From positions 1-11,525 of the forward strand of contig JAGGYV010000319.1 in the NCBI GenBank assembly GCA_021162325.1: a stretch of DNA of 11,525 bases, read 5' to 3'. The notes beneath the pieces are model-generated. The model was not told the DNA's origin and ran no database searches. It saw only the letters and a program-made list of their open reading frames with translations. Shown here piece after piece: positions 1 to 7,764 of the stretch. The translations under genes were made by a program, and so were the position numbers. This DNA is from Desulfobacteraceae bacterium. GTDB lineage: Bacteria > Desulfobacterota > Desulfobacteria > Desulfobacterales > Desulfosalsimonadaceae. Numbering within the stretch: the stretch's first letter is position 1; every line of letters starts with the position of its first letter.

Positions 1-2330
1 CAGCATAATTTGGAACAATAGGGCCGTTCCGGAATCCGGGAGCCGACACACTGAATAAAAACCGCACTGTTAAAATCGGCCAGGGCGGAATCATTGTCAA
101 CCAAACGCTGCTGAAATTCCAGACCGGTCACTACCCTTGAATCCTTGCCGTAAAGATACTGATCCGGCGAATACTCGGCAGCGCCCGAAGCAATAATGGT
201 CACACCGTGTTCCAGGGTAATTGCCGAGCTGTCCGGCACGATATTTTGCCCGCCATTCAACCCACCATTCATATTAATGGTTGTTTTAAAATTCCCGACA
301 AATCCCTCCGCCGCCGTAATATCTGCATTGAAAAATATGTCGATGCTCTCGTTATTGCTGACCGTTTCAATCAGCCGGCCGACATATGCCTGAATATCCT
401 CTCCCTGCCAGGTATGGAAAAGATGACGAGCCTGGCCGCCGAGGGTATCCGTCTTTTCGATCAAATAGCAGTGAAACCCCTGATCTGCCAGATCCCTGGC
501 CGCTTCCATTCCGGTAACACCGCCGCCGATGACAAGGGCGGCATGCGTGACCGCAAACGTGGGTTCACTTAAAGGTTCCAGCAATCTGGCCTTTGCAACC
601 GCCATTTCCACCATATCCTTGGATTTTCGCGTAGCAAGCTCCGGTGCATCCTTGTGGACCCATGAGCACTGATTCCGTATATTGGCCATTTCAAAAAGAT
701 ACTTGTTAATTCCCGCGCTGATTAATGTTTCCTGAAACAGCGGTTCATGGGTTTTCGGTGTACAGGCTGCCACCACCGCCCGATTAAGCCGCTGCTCCTT
801 GATGACCTGGGCGATTTTATCCTGAGTGTCCTGGGAACAGGAAAACATGTTTTGCTCCGCATACACAACACCCGGCAACCCCTTTGCAAACTCAACCACG
901 GCAGGAACATCCACCACTCCGGCGATATTGGTACCACAACAGCAGACAAACACGCCAATACGGGGAGATTGACTCCGGACATCCAACTCTATGGGGACCT
1001 CTTTTGTTTTTGTCATGGACCAGCGGGCGCTGGAAAGCTTGCTGGCCGCCATGCCTGCCGCAGCACTGGCATCAATCACTGAAGACGGAATATCCTTGGG
1101 CGCCTGAAATGCGCCGCAAACATAAATGCCGGGCCTGGACGTATTCACGGGTTCAAAGCTGTGAGTAGCGGCGTAGTTATATTTATTTAAATCAATCCCT
1201 ATCTTTTGGGCCAGAACCGCGCTTTCCCTGCTTGGCTTGAGTCCAACTGAAAGAACAACCAGATCAAATTCTTCATCAATCCGTTTTCCGGAATCACTGA
1301 CATATGAAATCAGGTGCTTTCCGCTTTCCTTCACCTCGGGTGCACTGATCACTTTTGATTTGATAAACCGAATCCCGAACTCATCTTTGCCGCGATTATA
1401 ATATTGCTCAAAGTCCTTGCCGTTAGTTCGGATATCAATATAAAAAATAGCCGTATCCAGATCTCCGGTGCTATGCTCTTTGGCCAGCATGGCTTCTTTC
1501 ACCGCATACGTGCAGCAGACGGAAGAACAATACCCGTTGCCGCAATGATTTTCATCCCTTGATCCGACACACTGAATCCAGGCAATTTTCTTGGGTTCCT
1601 TTTTATCCGAGGGGCGGACCAGGTGACCGCCAAAAGGGCCGGATGCAGACAAAATTCTTTCAAATTCCATACTGGTGACAATATTCGGGAATTTTTTATA
1701 TTCAAACGTATCATTGTCCCCCGGATCATAGGTTTCTCCACCCGGGGAAAGAATGACCGCGCCGACGTTGACCGTTATTTTTTTGGCTGTATCATTAAAA
1801 TTGATAGCACCCGCCGGACATAACTTTTCACAGGCCCGGCATTTCCCCTTGGTCAGATAAATACACTGTTCGGGATCAATGGCGTATTTCAGCGGTACTG
1901 CCTGGGCATACTGCACATAAATCGCTTTCCGTTTAACCAGACCTTCATCATATTTATCGGATACTTTTTTAGGACATTTTTCCGCGCATAAGCCGCAGGC
2001 AATACACTTGTCCATATCCACATAACGGGGATGCTGAATAACACTGACGTCAAAATTTCCCTCTTCACCGTCAATGCCATCCACTTCGGATAATGTCATT
2101 AATTCTATGTTGATGTGCCGGCCGACCTCGACCAGTTTGGGTGAGATAATTCACATGGCACAATCATTGGTGGGAAACGTCTTGTCCAGCTGCGCCATCA
2201 TTCCGCCAATGGAACTGGTCCGTTCGACAAGATATACATAAAAACCGGAATCGGCCAAATCCAGAGCCGCCTGCATACCGGTAATCCCCCCGCCCACAAC
2301 CATCACTGAGCCGGTCTTTTCTTTTGACAT
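1..2330 (-). CDS. hdrA: HdrA-like iron-sulfur flavoprotein, selenocysteine-containing, tandem double module, 3' end beyond window
   Basis: HdrA proteins are the FAD and iron-sulfur electron hub of heterodisulfide-reductase-type complexes in the cytoplasm. The frame is open from ATG 2330 to the left edge (776 codons) apart from one UGA at codon 60 (2151-2153), read as Sec in C57-A-M-U60. Module 1 has a Rossmann motif (GGGITG, 13-18), two ferredoxin-type clusters (C109, C112, C115, C119 and C156, C164, C167, C171) and the HdrA signature QCVGSR with C263, C268, C272 and C273. Module 2 starts near 457 with an HdrA N-terminal domain (CCCG at 463-466, ACTPKTHEP, NIRNQCSW). It continues with a second Rossmann motif (GGGVTG, 602-607) and a second QCVGSR at 760-765. 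Module 2 lacks the CAMU motif and, as far as visible, the ferredoxin insertion. The start is 3 bases after the hdrB stop, and its ribosome site (GGAGT) overlaps that stop, suggesting translational coupling. The family call is firm; substrate and partner beyond HdrB are unknown. Confidence 0.93.
2118..2153 (-). promoter_or_regulatory. UGA selenocysteine codon 60 of hdrA with bacterial-type SECIS hairpin
   Basis: The in-frame TGA occupies 2151-2153. Fifteen bases later a six-pair stem, CTGGTC (2130-2135) with GGCCGG (2118-2123), includes two G-U pairs and closes the six-base loop GAGGTC. The loop begins 22 bases after the UGA, within the usual bacterial SECIS range, and contains AGGUC, as in the E. 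coli fdhF SECIS loop that binds SelB. Protein context is unbroken on both sides, with TFPTNDCAM before and IISPKLVEVGRH after. HdrA homologues usually have Cys at this site, and some methanogen HdrA proteins have Sec there. The stem lies inside coding sequence, so its bases are also constrained by the protein. The pairing was judged by eye, not by a folding program. Confidence 0.87.
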
Positions 2331-2333
2331 TTT

Positions 2334-3215
2334 TTACTCCTCACTCAAAAAAGATGTAACACGACTGATATCCATTTCATTGTCGCTGATTCCCAACAAG
2401 TCACCATCGATGCCCATCCCCAAACCCAAGAGCTGAGGATAAAGAATAGCGGGCAGCGCATCATCCTGATTTCCATTTTCCGAAAGTATCCGCTTCTGCA
2501 CCGTATCAAACTGAATATGGCAGTATGGGCATGCCGTGCACACATAGTGCGCCCCGGCGGCGTTTGCGTCGGTTAATTTTTTTTTCGTCAAATTCTCGGA
2601 AAGATCATCGTCAATTCCCAACACCGGGGCGCCACAGCATTCCAGCTGAAGGGGCCAGTCCACGCTTTTGGCCCCGGTCACCGTCACCAATTCATCAATT
2701 AATGAGGGATTGACCGGATCATCAAATTGGGTCACGCGACTCGGCCGCAACACATGGCATCCATAATGGGTGGCAATATTAAGATTTTTATAAGGCCTTG
2801 ATATTTGCTGCTTTATGGTGTCAATGCCCACATCGTGATAAAGTACTGAAAGAAAATGTTTTATTTTTACATTACCATCATATTCCAGGCCTTCTTCGGC
2901 CAGCAAGCCGTGAACTTCCGCCTGGAGATCACCTTTCTCCGCCATTACCGCCTGGGCCTTTTTCAGGCTCCCGAAACAGCACTGGCACAGGACCAGCATA
3001 TCCATCTCCATTTTTTCCGCCAACGCCAGATTCCTGACCGCTGAAAGCAAAAACGCCTTGGGGTCCGTATTTCGCATGGGATACCCGCAGCAGTTAAACT
3101 GCCGGTTATCCACCAGCGATACCCCTAACTCTTTTAATACCATCCGGGCGGAAACGTCATACTGTTTCACGCGTACCGGTATATTACATCCCAGAAACAA
3201 AGCATATTGGTTCAT
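2334..3215 (-). CDS. hdrB: HdrB-like protein, CCG-domain heterodisulfide reductase subunit B
   Basis: The 293-residue soluble protein has two cysteine-rich CCG domains. The first has C10, C42-C43 (NCCG), C77 and C79-C80. The second has C153, C193-C194 (ECCG), C226, C229 and C232. In studied HdrB proteins these domains bind noncubane [4Fe-4S] clusters at the site of disulfide chemistry. The length matches stand-alone HdrB, about 290-300 residues. The start codon lies 21 bases after the stop of the membrane subunit, with a purine-rich GAGGCAGGA upstream. Its own stop is 3 bases before hdrA. It probably receives electrons from the HdrC modules of the upstream gene product. Whether the substrate is a heterodisulfide, a DsrC-type disulfide or another thiol cannot be read from the sequence. 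Confidence 0.92.
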   Translation of the reverse strand: MNQYALFLGCNIPVRVKQYDVSARMVLKELGVSLVDNRQFNCCGYPMRNTDPKAFLLSAVRNLALAEKMEMDMLVLCQCCFGSLKKAQAVMAEKGDLQAEVHGLLAEEGLEYDGNVKIKHFLSVLYHDVGIDTIKQQISRPYKNLNIATHYGCHVLRPSRVTQFDDPVNPSLIDELVTVTGAKSVDWPLQLECCGAPVLGIDDDLSENLTKKKLTDANAAGAHYVCTACPYCHIQFDTVQKRILSENGNQDDALPAILYPQLLGLGMGIDGDLLGISDNEMDISRVTSFLSEE

Positions 3216-3236
3216 CTGATTCCTGCCTCGATTTAA

Positions 3237-4970
3237 TTAATTCTCTAACTTTTGCACTGCCTTATTTTTCAATTCATATAACAAATCCGTGACTTTCACC
3301 TGCTGCGGGCAATGCTCCTGACACTGATAACAGGTCAGGCAAACCCAGAGCATCCGGGCGCCGGATGCCGCTTCCGTTAACCCCGACCCCAGACAATACA
3401 TAATCTGATGAGGCAGCAGCCCCAGACTTTCCGCCGGATTTTCATAATTTTTGACCACCGGACAAACCGTGGTGCAGATCTGACACCCGAAACAACAGGA
3501 AAAATCCGTGTCATCGGAATGTAAAAGCCATTTTTTGTCTGCTTCTTCCTGTAACGCAACCGTCCGGTCAGGCCGGGTGATTTCATCAAACTCACCGGCC
3601 AGCGCCTTTTGGGTCTCCCGCAGGGGTTTTGCATAAGCTTCGTCAGACAACAGATTTCGATTCAGACCCCGAACCAGTGAAAACGGTGACAGCATCATGG
3701 GTTCAGATCCTTGTTTTTGAACCAGATCCTCCCTGACGGAGAGCCACAATTCCTTTAAATTAATCCCGGAAGGACAAACCACGGTGCAGCGATCACAATT
3801 CGTACAAAGATAAACCCCTTCGACAATAGCGCCGCGCTGAGCCTGGCTGAGTATTTTCCCGCCGGCCATGGCTTTTAAGGCAACCATCTTCTCCGATGGA
3901 AGGATATACGGATTGCCCCTGGCCTCGCTGGCCATCATGGCAGAACAGTACCGGCTACAGGTCCCGCAATGAGTACAGGCATCCAGCTCCATTACCTGCC
4001 GGGTGATGACATTTTCCTGCCGGGAGGTTTCCTTGCTCATAACGGAATTGACCAGAAGACTGACAGGCGTGGCAATGATATGAAACATTTTACTAAACGG
4101 CAGGTAAGCCAGACCAAAAAAACAGGCCAAAAAATGCAGATACCATAAAAAATTAACCGCTCCGGCATGATCCAGTCCGACGGCCACCGGCCGTAACATC
4201 CTGGCCATCGCGTAGCCGGTGAAGGCCCATTTATTGGAGGCATGACAGGATGCACAATACTCCACATTCAGTTCTTGCCCCCATTCAATCTCTTGCTGAT
4301 CAAACGGTTCTTTCACGGTTGCCGAAGCCAGGCCGTATTCTTTGACCCAAAAATTCTCCAGCGCTTGAATATCCGAGTCTTCATCTAATGCCGCATATTC
4401 TTCCTGCATATCGCTAAACACGGTGGGCGATGCGATTTTCATTCCTTCCAGCAATATGCCCGAAGCCATAATCACCGCCAGAATAATGATCGCATAATAA
4501 TCCATGGCATTGGTTTTCAGCCTCGGGACTTTAAAAATAAACCGACGGCAAACGGCAATCAACAACCCCGCCACGACCATCGCGCCGAATAAATCCCGTA
4601 AAAATAAATAGGGATTCAGCGTAGAATAATAGTCATTAAATATATTTTCACTGATGATCGCCTCAAGGGCATGCATAAACAGCAACAGCATAAATCCCCA
4701 GTAAATAAGGATATGCATCAGCCAGCGCAGGGGGTCCTCTTTTAACGTCCGGATCTGAAAGATGACATCTAAAATAAACACTTTTATCAGGGTCAACAGT
4801 TTGAAACTAAAAAGAATACCTGCAATGCCTTTAACCGCCGCAATCAATCTTGCGGATGTGGCAATTGTTTCCGCACCAAAGCTGATTTTTCGAGAAAACC
4901 AGGTAAAAAGTTTAAATACCAGCCCCAGGCTGAATATGCCCAACGAAATATACAGGAGTAAATCAAACAC
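3237..4970 (-). CDS. Membrane cytochrome b (NarI-like) with CxxCH heme-c loop, fused to two HdrC-type double-cluster iron-sulfur domains
   Basis: The 577-residue product has about six hydrophobic segments (roughly 3-24, 50-70, 83-106, 124-143, 157-177, 272-297). This is a NarI/HdrE-like b-type cytochrome that would exchange electrons with quinones. Candidate heme-b ligands are H86, H100, H279 and H297; the last pair has the 18-residue spacing of E. coli NarI. The loop between the last two segments carries C239-A-S-C242-H243, a covalent heme-c motif. Two [4Fe-4S] pairs follow: C332/335/338/342 with C389/392/395/399, then C493/496/499/503 with C544/547/550/554. The second pair resembles HdrC and the first resembles HmcF or DsrK-type modules. 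Acidic 107-121 and basic 141-152 flanks support a periplasmic heme-c loop and cytoplasmic iron-sulfur tail, although the basic first loop fits less well. The start is GTG, preceded by AGGGGGAATAGG. It begins 36 bases after the response-regulator stop. Confidence 0.88.
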   Translation of the reverse strand: MFDLLLYISLGIFSLGLVFKLFTWFSRKISFGAETIATSARLIAAVKGIAGILFSFKLLTLIKVFILDVIFQIRTLKEDPLRWLMHILIYWGFMLLLFMHALEAIISENIFNDYYSTLNPYLFLRDLFGAMVVAGLLIAVCRRFIFKVPRLKTNAMDYYAIIILAVIMASGILLEGMKIASPTVFSDMQEEYAALDEDSDIQALENFWVKEYGLASATVKEPFDQQEIEWGQELNVEYCASCHASNKWAFTGYAMARMLRPVAVGLDHAGAVNFLWYLHFLACFFGLAYLPFSKMFHIIATPVSLLVNSVMSKETSRQENVITRQVMELDACTHCGTCSRYCSAMMASEARGNPYILPSEKMVALKAMAGGKILSQAQRGAIVEGVYLCTNCDRCTVVCPSGINLKELWLSVREDLVQKQGSEPMMLSPFSLVRGLNRNLLSDEAYAKPLRETQKALAGEFDEITRPDRTVALQEEADKKWLLHSDDTDFSCCFGCQICTTVCPVVKNYENPAESLGLLPHQIMYCLGSGLTEAASGARMLWVCLTCYQCQEHCPQQVKVTDLLYELKNKAVQKLEN

Positions 4971-5006
4971 CCTATTCCCCCTAACTAATTAAATTTACAA
5001 TAAATA

Positions 5007-5378
5007 TCACATGCAACGCAAGCACGCCTTTTCAACAGCCGCCACTAATTCGTCATCGGTAAACGGCTTGGCAAGATAATCATAAGCCCCCGATTGCATT
5101 GCCTTCACCGCATTTGACACGGTGGAATAACCGGTCATGACAATAATGCATACTGCCGGCTGTTCCTTTTTAATCATTTTTAATATATCCATTCCGTCCA
5201 TATCCGGAAGCATCATATCCAGCAGGACGATATGGTATTGTCCTGATTTTAAGGCAGCAAGCCCTGATTTTCCGGTTAACTGCCGGTCAACCGTGTGCCC
5301 TTTTTCCGAAAGGATAAGATGGCACGCATTACAAATAACACTTTCATCATCAATAACCAGGATATTGACAGGCTTCAT
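5007..5378 (-). CDS. Single-domain response regulator (CheY/NtrC-type receiver)
   Basis: The 123 residues form only a receiver domain. They carry acidic residues D10-D11, the phospho-acceptor D54 (VLLDMMLPD), T82 in MTGYST and K104 in AKPF. No output domain follows, so it acts either as a phosphorelay intermediate or through protein contacts. The ATG overlaps the kinase TGA (ATGA), which points to translational coupling and to that kinase as its partner. A GGGGA ribosome site lies within the kinase gene end. The sequence closely resembles the receiver of the sigma-54 activator at 7923-9329, suggesting the same kinase could phosphorylate both. This pairing is inference. The next gene, the membrane Hdr subunit, begins 36 bases downstream on the same strand with no terminator between. 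Confidence 0.93.
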   Translation of the reverse strand: MKPVNILVIDDESVICNACHLILSEKGHTVDRQLTGKSGLAALKSGQYHIVLLDMMLPDMDGMDILKMIKKEQPAVCIIVMTGYSTVSNAVKAMQSGAYDYLAKPFTDDELVAAVEKACLRCM

Positions 5379-6625
5379 TTTAAATCCCCGTTCCCTTCTT
5401 TTTGCTGCAAGTCCGAAGGCAATATGGGTAAATCCATAATAAAACAGCTTCCTTTTCCTGACTGGCTTTTAACCCGGATATCTCCCTGATGATTTTTTAT
5501 AATTCCATAGCTGAGAGCCAAACCAAGCCCTGTGCCGCTTGGCTTTGTAGAAAAAAATGGATCAAAAATCTTACCAATCTCTTTTTCGCTGATACCGCAG
5601 CCATTATCGGCGATTTCGATACTTAATTTGGCGTGTTCTATATTCATCCGTGTTTTAATGGAAATAATGCCGTCTTTTTCAATCGCATGTGCCGCATTCA
5701 GCAAAATATTGATCAAAACCTGTTCAATCTGATTTTCGTCCAATAACGTTAACGGTAAATTTTTTTCCAGATCTTCATCAATGCGGATATGATGAATATA
5801 AAATTCGTTATTTAAAATCGTTAAGGCTTTATCCAGAATATCATTAATATTGGCCGGGGATTTTTGCGGTTCTTGATCCCGTGAAAATTCCAGCAGTCCC
5901 TGAATAATTACTTTACACCGTTGGGTTTCACTCATAATAATCTGAAGTCCTTCTTCCAAAGGACTTTGGGGCGGCACTTTTTTGATAAGATTGGAGCTGT
6001 AAAGTAGTATCCCGGCCAATGGATTGTTGATTTCATGGGCAATTCCGGCGGCCATACGCCCAAGGGATGACATTTTTTCCATATGAAGGGCCAGATGATT
6101 ATACTGGGCCTTCTGATTTTCCATCAACTGCATCCGTTCGAGAATACAGGCAAACTGTTCTGCAATGGTAATCATGAAATCCAGTTCATCATCAGAAAAC
6201 TGGCGCGGCTCAGTCAGGTATATCCGCATGAGACCAATCACTTGAGAGCTAACCGTCAAAGGGATATCCAGCATCATACGGATCCCATGATCCCATGCAT
6301 GCTGAGGATATGCGACCTGTGGCGCATTTAAAATATCGGTGATAATATGAATTTTTTTGCCGTCATTATCCCAGGTCAGTAACTTGTCACTGCTGACCTT
6401 CCCTTTAGAGAGATAGCATTTATCCATTCCCCAGGCAGCCCGCACTTCCAACTGTTGGGTCTCTTTGTTGAGAAGTCTCACCAAAGCGCCTTTGGCGTGC
6501 AACGTCTTGGACGTTCTTCGAACGCCTAGATTCAGCACCTCTTCAAGGCTGTTCGTGGTATGCATCATGCGGATGATATCCCTGAACACCCCAAAATAAT
6601 CTTTAAATATGTCTGAAGATTCCAT
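5375..6625 (-). CDS. GAF-domain sensor histidine kinase
   Basis: The 416-residue protein lacks transmembrane segments and is probably cytoplasmic. Residues about 25-165 form a GAF-like sensor domain. A HisKA dimerisation domain follows, with phospho-acceptor H197 in AHEINNPLAG. The HATPase domain has an N-box around N310, DNGCG (340-344), FDPFFS (354-359) and GTGLGL (364-369). This is the NtrB-like class that often pairs with NtrC-type regulators. The ligand is unknown; a redox, heme or small-molecule signal is possible but no diagnostic residues were recognised. The stop overlaps the start of the response regulator by four bases. The ATG at 6625 is preceded by AGGG with a short spacing. It heads the transcript that continues into the Hdr genes, so the cluster may control itself or a wider regulon. 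Confidence 0.93.
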   Translation of the reverse strand: MESSDIFKDYFGVFRDIIRMMHTTNSLEEVLNLGVRRTSKTLHAKGALVRLLNKETQQLEVRAAWGMDKCYLSKGKVSSDKLLTWDNDGKKIHIITDILNAPQVAYPQHAWDHGIRMMLDIPLTVSSQVIGLMRIYLTEPRQFSDDELDFMITIAEQFACILERMQLMENQKAQYNHLALHMEKMSSLGRMAAGIAHEINNPLAGILLYSSNLIKKVPPQSPLEEGLQIIMSETQRCKVIIQGLLEFSRDQEPQKSPANINDILDKALTILNNEFYIHHIRIDEDLEKNLPLTLLDENQIEQVLINILLNAAHAIEKDGIISIKTRMNIEHAKLSIEIADNGCGISEKEIGKIFDPFFSTKPSGTGLGLALSYGIIKNHQGDIRVKSQSGKGSCFIMDLPILPSDLQQKEGNGDLK

Positions 6626-6711
6626 TTAACGCCCTATTTATCATACGCTGCGAGCAAATTTTATATCATTATTGCTTATGAGTATATGCCAGTTAAATTT
6701 GCCAAACTTTT

Positions 6712-6740
6712 TCTATACGCCCTCTATTTTCGAATATCAA
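6712..6740 (-). promoter_or_regulatory. Candidate sigma-70 promoter of the kinase-regulator-Hdr operon
   Basis: On the minus strand TTGATA (6735-6740) and TATAGA (6712-6717) are separated by exactly 17 bases. This would start transcription near 6705, about 80 bases before the kinase ATG. No GG-N10-GC sigma-54 pattern was found between 6626 and 6823. The two boxes match consensus at five and four of six positions in an AT-rich region, so chance is possible. Confidence 0.4.
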
Positions 6741-6823
6741 CCCTTAAATTTATTTTTTTCAATTTGCCTGTTCCCTTTCACGCAGTTGTTGCGTGTAATG
6801 AATTATCCAATTGATATTACATA

Positions 6824-6864
6824 GAAAAAGATGATGAACCATTAAGTGGTTCATCATCTTTTTC
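6824..6864 (-). terminator. Strong hairpin terminator after the REC regulator gene
   Basis: A perfect 18-bp inverted repeat (6824-6841 with 6847-6864) encloses a five-base loop. Its core is GATGATGAACCA paired with its complement, and the outer arms are A and T runs, so on the minus strand the stem ends in TTTTTC. It lies about 40 bases beyond the stop of the response regulator at 6906 and separates that gene from the kinase operon. Because the A/T arms are symmetrical it could also act on the plus strand. Confidence 0.8.
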
Positions 6865-6872
6865 TTTTTTAT

Positions 6873-6900
6873 ATTTGGATGTGCATTGCACATCCCAAAT
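6873..6900. repeat. Imperfect palindrome directly after the regulator stop codon
   Basis: The arms atttggatgtgca (6873-6885) and tgcacatcccaaat (6887-6900) pair over 13 positions with one bulged base, leaving a tiny loop. On the minus strand it starts 5 bases past the TAA and is followed by an A-rich rather than T-rich run. It is probably a 3'-end stabilising hairpin or half of a tandem terminator with the stronger hairpin beside it. Confidence 0.5.
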
Positions 6901-6905
6901 TTAAA

Positions 6906-7586
6906 TTACCAGGCTTCCCGTTCGAGGCGTGTATAAATAAACATCAGCTGTTTCTGGGTAAGCTCCCCGATATTCTGGTTAATCCACCTTAAATCCCCGG
7001 ACGCAATCGCTGCTTTGGCCTCATCTGAAAGCGCGTATGCATCCAAAGCCAAGGATCCCTTTTCCATCAGGTTCGTCCAGAAATTCTCATCATCGGCGGT
7101 TCGATTTAAAACCTCGATGACCTGTCGCTTCTGGATCAGTTTCTCATCCTGAGTAGCCGCCGGTTTAACAGCAGGTTTTGCATGATGCGCCTTGAGAGAT
7201 TCATTGACGGTTGATTTAATCTCCGCTTCCGTGAACGGCTTGGGCAAAAAATCCCGAACCCCGAGTTTCATAGCTTCAACAGCTATAGATGTGGTGGCAT
7301 ATCCGCTGATAGCGATAACCTCTGTCTCCGGACTGGTTTCTTTTACTTGCCGGATAATCTCCATTCCATTAATATCCGGCAACCGAATGTCGGCCACCAG
7401 CAAATCATAGTGTCCTTGTTTGAAGGCTTCTATTGCCAGCTTTCCCGTTCCCGCCAGATAAACGTCATAGCCTTCTTCCGTTAAGACCATTTCAAGCCCT
7501 TTGGCAACATTGAGATCGTCTTCCATTACCAGAATGTGCGGATGAACTTCTTGTTGGGAACTCAGTTTTTGATTTGCCTGTGTCAT
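6906..7586 (-). CDS. Response regulator: receiver domain fused to a small helical LigA/Os1348-like C-terminal domain
   Basis: The receiver spans about residues 17-132, with acidic E22-D23-D24, phospho-acceptor D66 (VADIRLPD), S94 in ISGYAT and K116 in PKPF. A linker rich in Ala, Lys and Pro (132-146) leads to a predicted helical domain at about 152-226, not a known DNA-binding fold. Its pattern (F169, L173, G177, then ALDAYALSDEAKAAIASGD and WI at 201-202) recalls the small LigA-subunit/Os1348 helical fold; this assignment is by eye and tentative. Output is therefore probably by protein contact. The ATG has a strong AAGGAGGA ribosome site and sits about 60 bases below the predicted sigma-54 start. 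Hairpins follow the stop, so it appears to be a single-gene transcript. The role is unknown, but its place between the sigma-54 activator and the Hdr operon suggests it belongs to the same circuit. Confidence 0.88.
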   Translation of the reverse strand: MTQANQKLSSQQEVHPHILVMEDDLNVAKGLEMVLTEEGYDVYLAGTGKLAIEAFKQGHYDLLVADIRLPDINGMEIIRQVKETSPETEVIAISGYATTSIAVEAMKLGVRDFLPKPFTEAEIKSTVNESLKAHHAKPAVKPAATQDEKLIQKRQVIEVLNRTADDENFWTNLMEKGSLALDAYALSDEAKAAIASGDLRWINQNIGELTQKQLMFIYTRLEREAW

Positions 7587-7655
7587 AATGTGTCCTCCTT
7601 AATAAATATGAGTGATATAATTTTTTTAATGATTTATTTGTTTGAAATTAGATAT

Positions 7656-7671
7656 TGCAATGGGTGTGCCA
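7656..7671 (-). promoter_or_regulatory. Sigma-54 promoter of the REC/helical regulator gene
   Basis: The minus strand reads TGGCAC (7666-7671), ACCCA, TTGCA (7656-7660), an exact match to the sigma-54 consensus TGGCAC-N5-TTGCW with correct GG-N10-GC spacing. Transcription would begin near 7645, giving a leader of about 60 bases to the ATG at 7586. A sigma-54 activator with the GAFTGA loop is encoded immediately upstream. Confidence 0.9.
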
Positions 7672-7764
7672 AGCATAGGGGGAGTATCAATATTTATTTT
7701 TTTCCAATAAATATAAAGGAGTTAAAACGTTTTCGCCAGAAATGGCAAAGATATGATCAGAAGG

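Noticed and set aside
196..1168. Plus-strand open frames of 65-121 codons under hdrA
   Set aside because: They lie opposite the intact hdrA reading frame, have no ribosome sites and show no recognisable protein pattern.
2151..2153. The hdrA TGA as a nonsense mutation or pseudogene
   Set aside because: The remaining 716 visible codons are intact with conserved motifs, the residue is a known Cys/Sec column, and a SECIS-like hairpin sits at the right distance. A pseudogene would be expected to show further damage.
4995..5009. UGA read-through at the end of the receiver-only gene (…RCM-UGA-YLL-stop), which superficially resembles CAMU
   Set aside because: The receiver domain is already complete, only three codons would follow, and the bases after the TGA are AT-rich with no SECIS-like stem-loop. 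It is read as a normal stop.
6779..6795. Six-base-pair hairpin cacgca-gttgt-tgcgtg as a terminator or operator
   Set aside because: It is short, has no T-run on the minus strand, and has no second copy nearby; it is probably chance.
6626..6823. Sigma-54 promoter ahead of the kinase operon (TGGCAA and TGGCAT near 6680-6705)
   Set aside because: Neither has GC at the required GG-N10-GC spacing. The TTGATA/TATAGA pair is a better, though weak, candidate.
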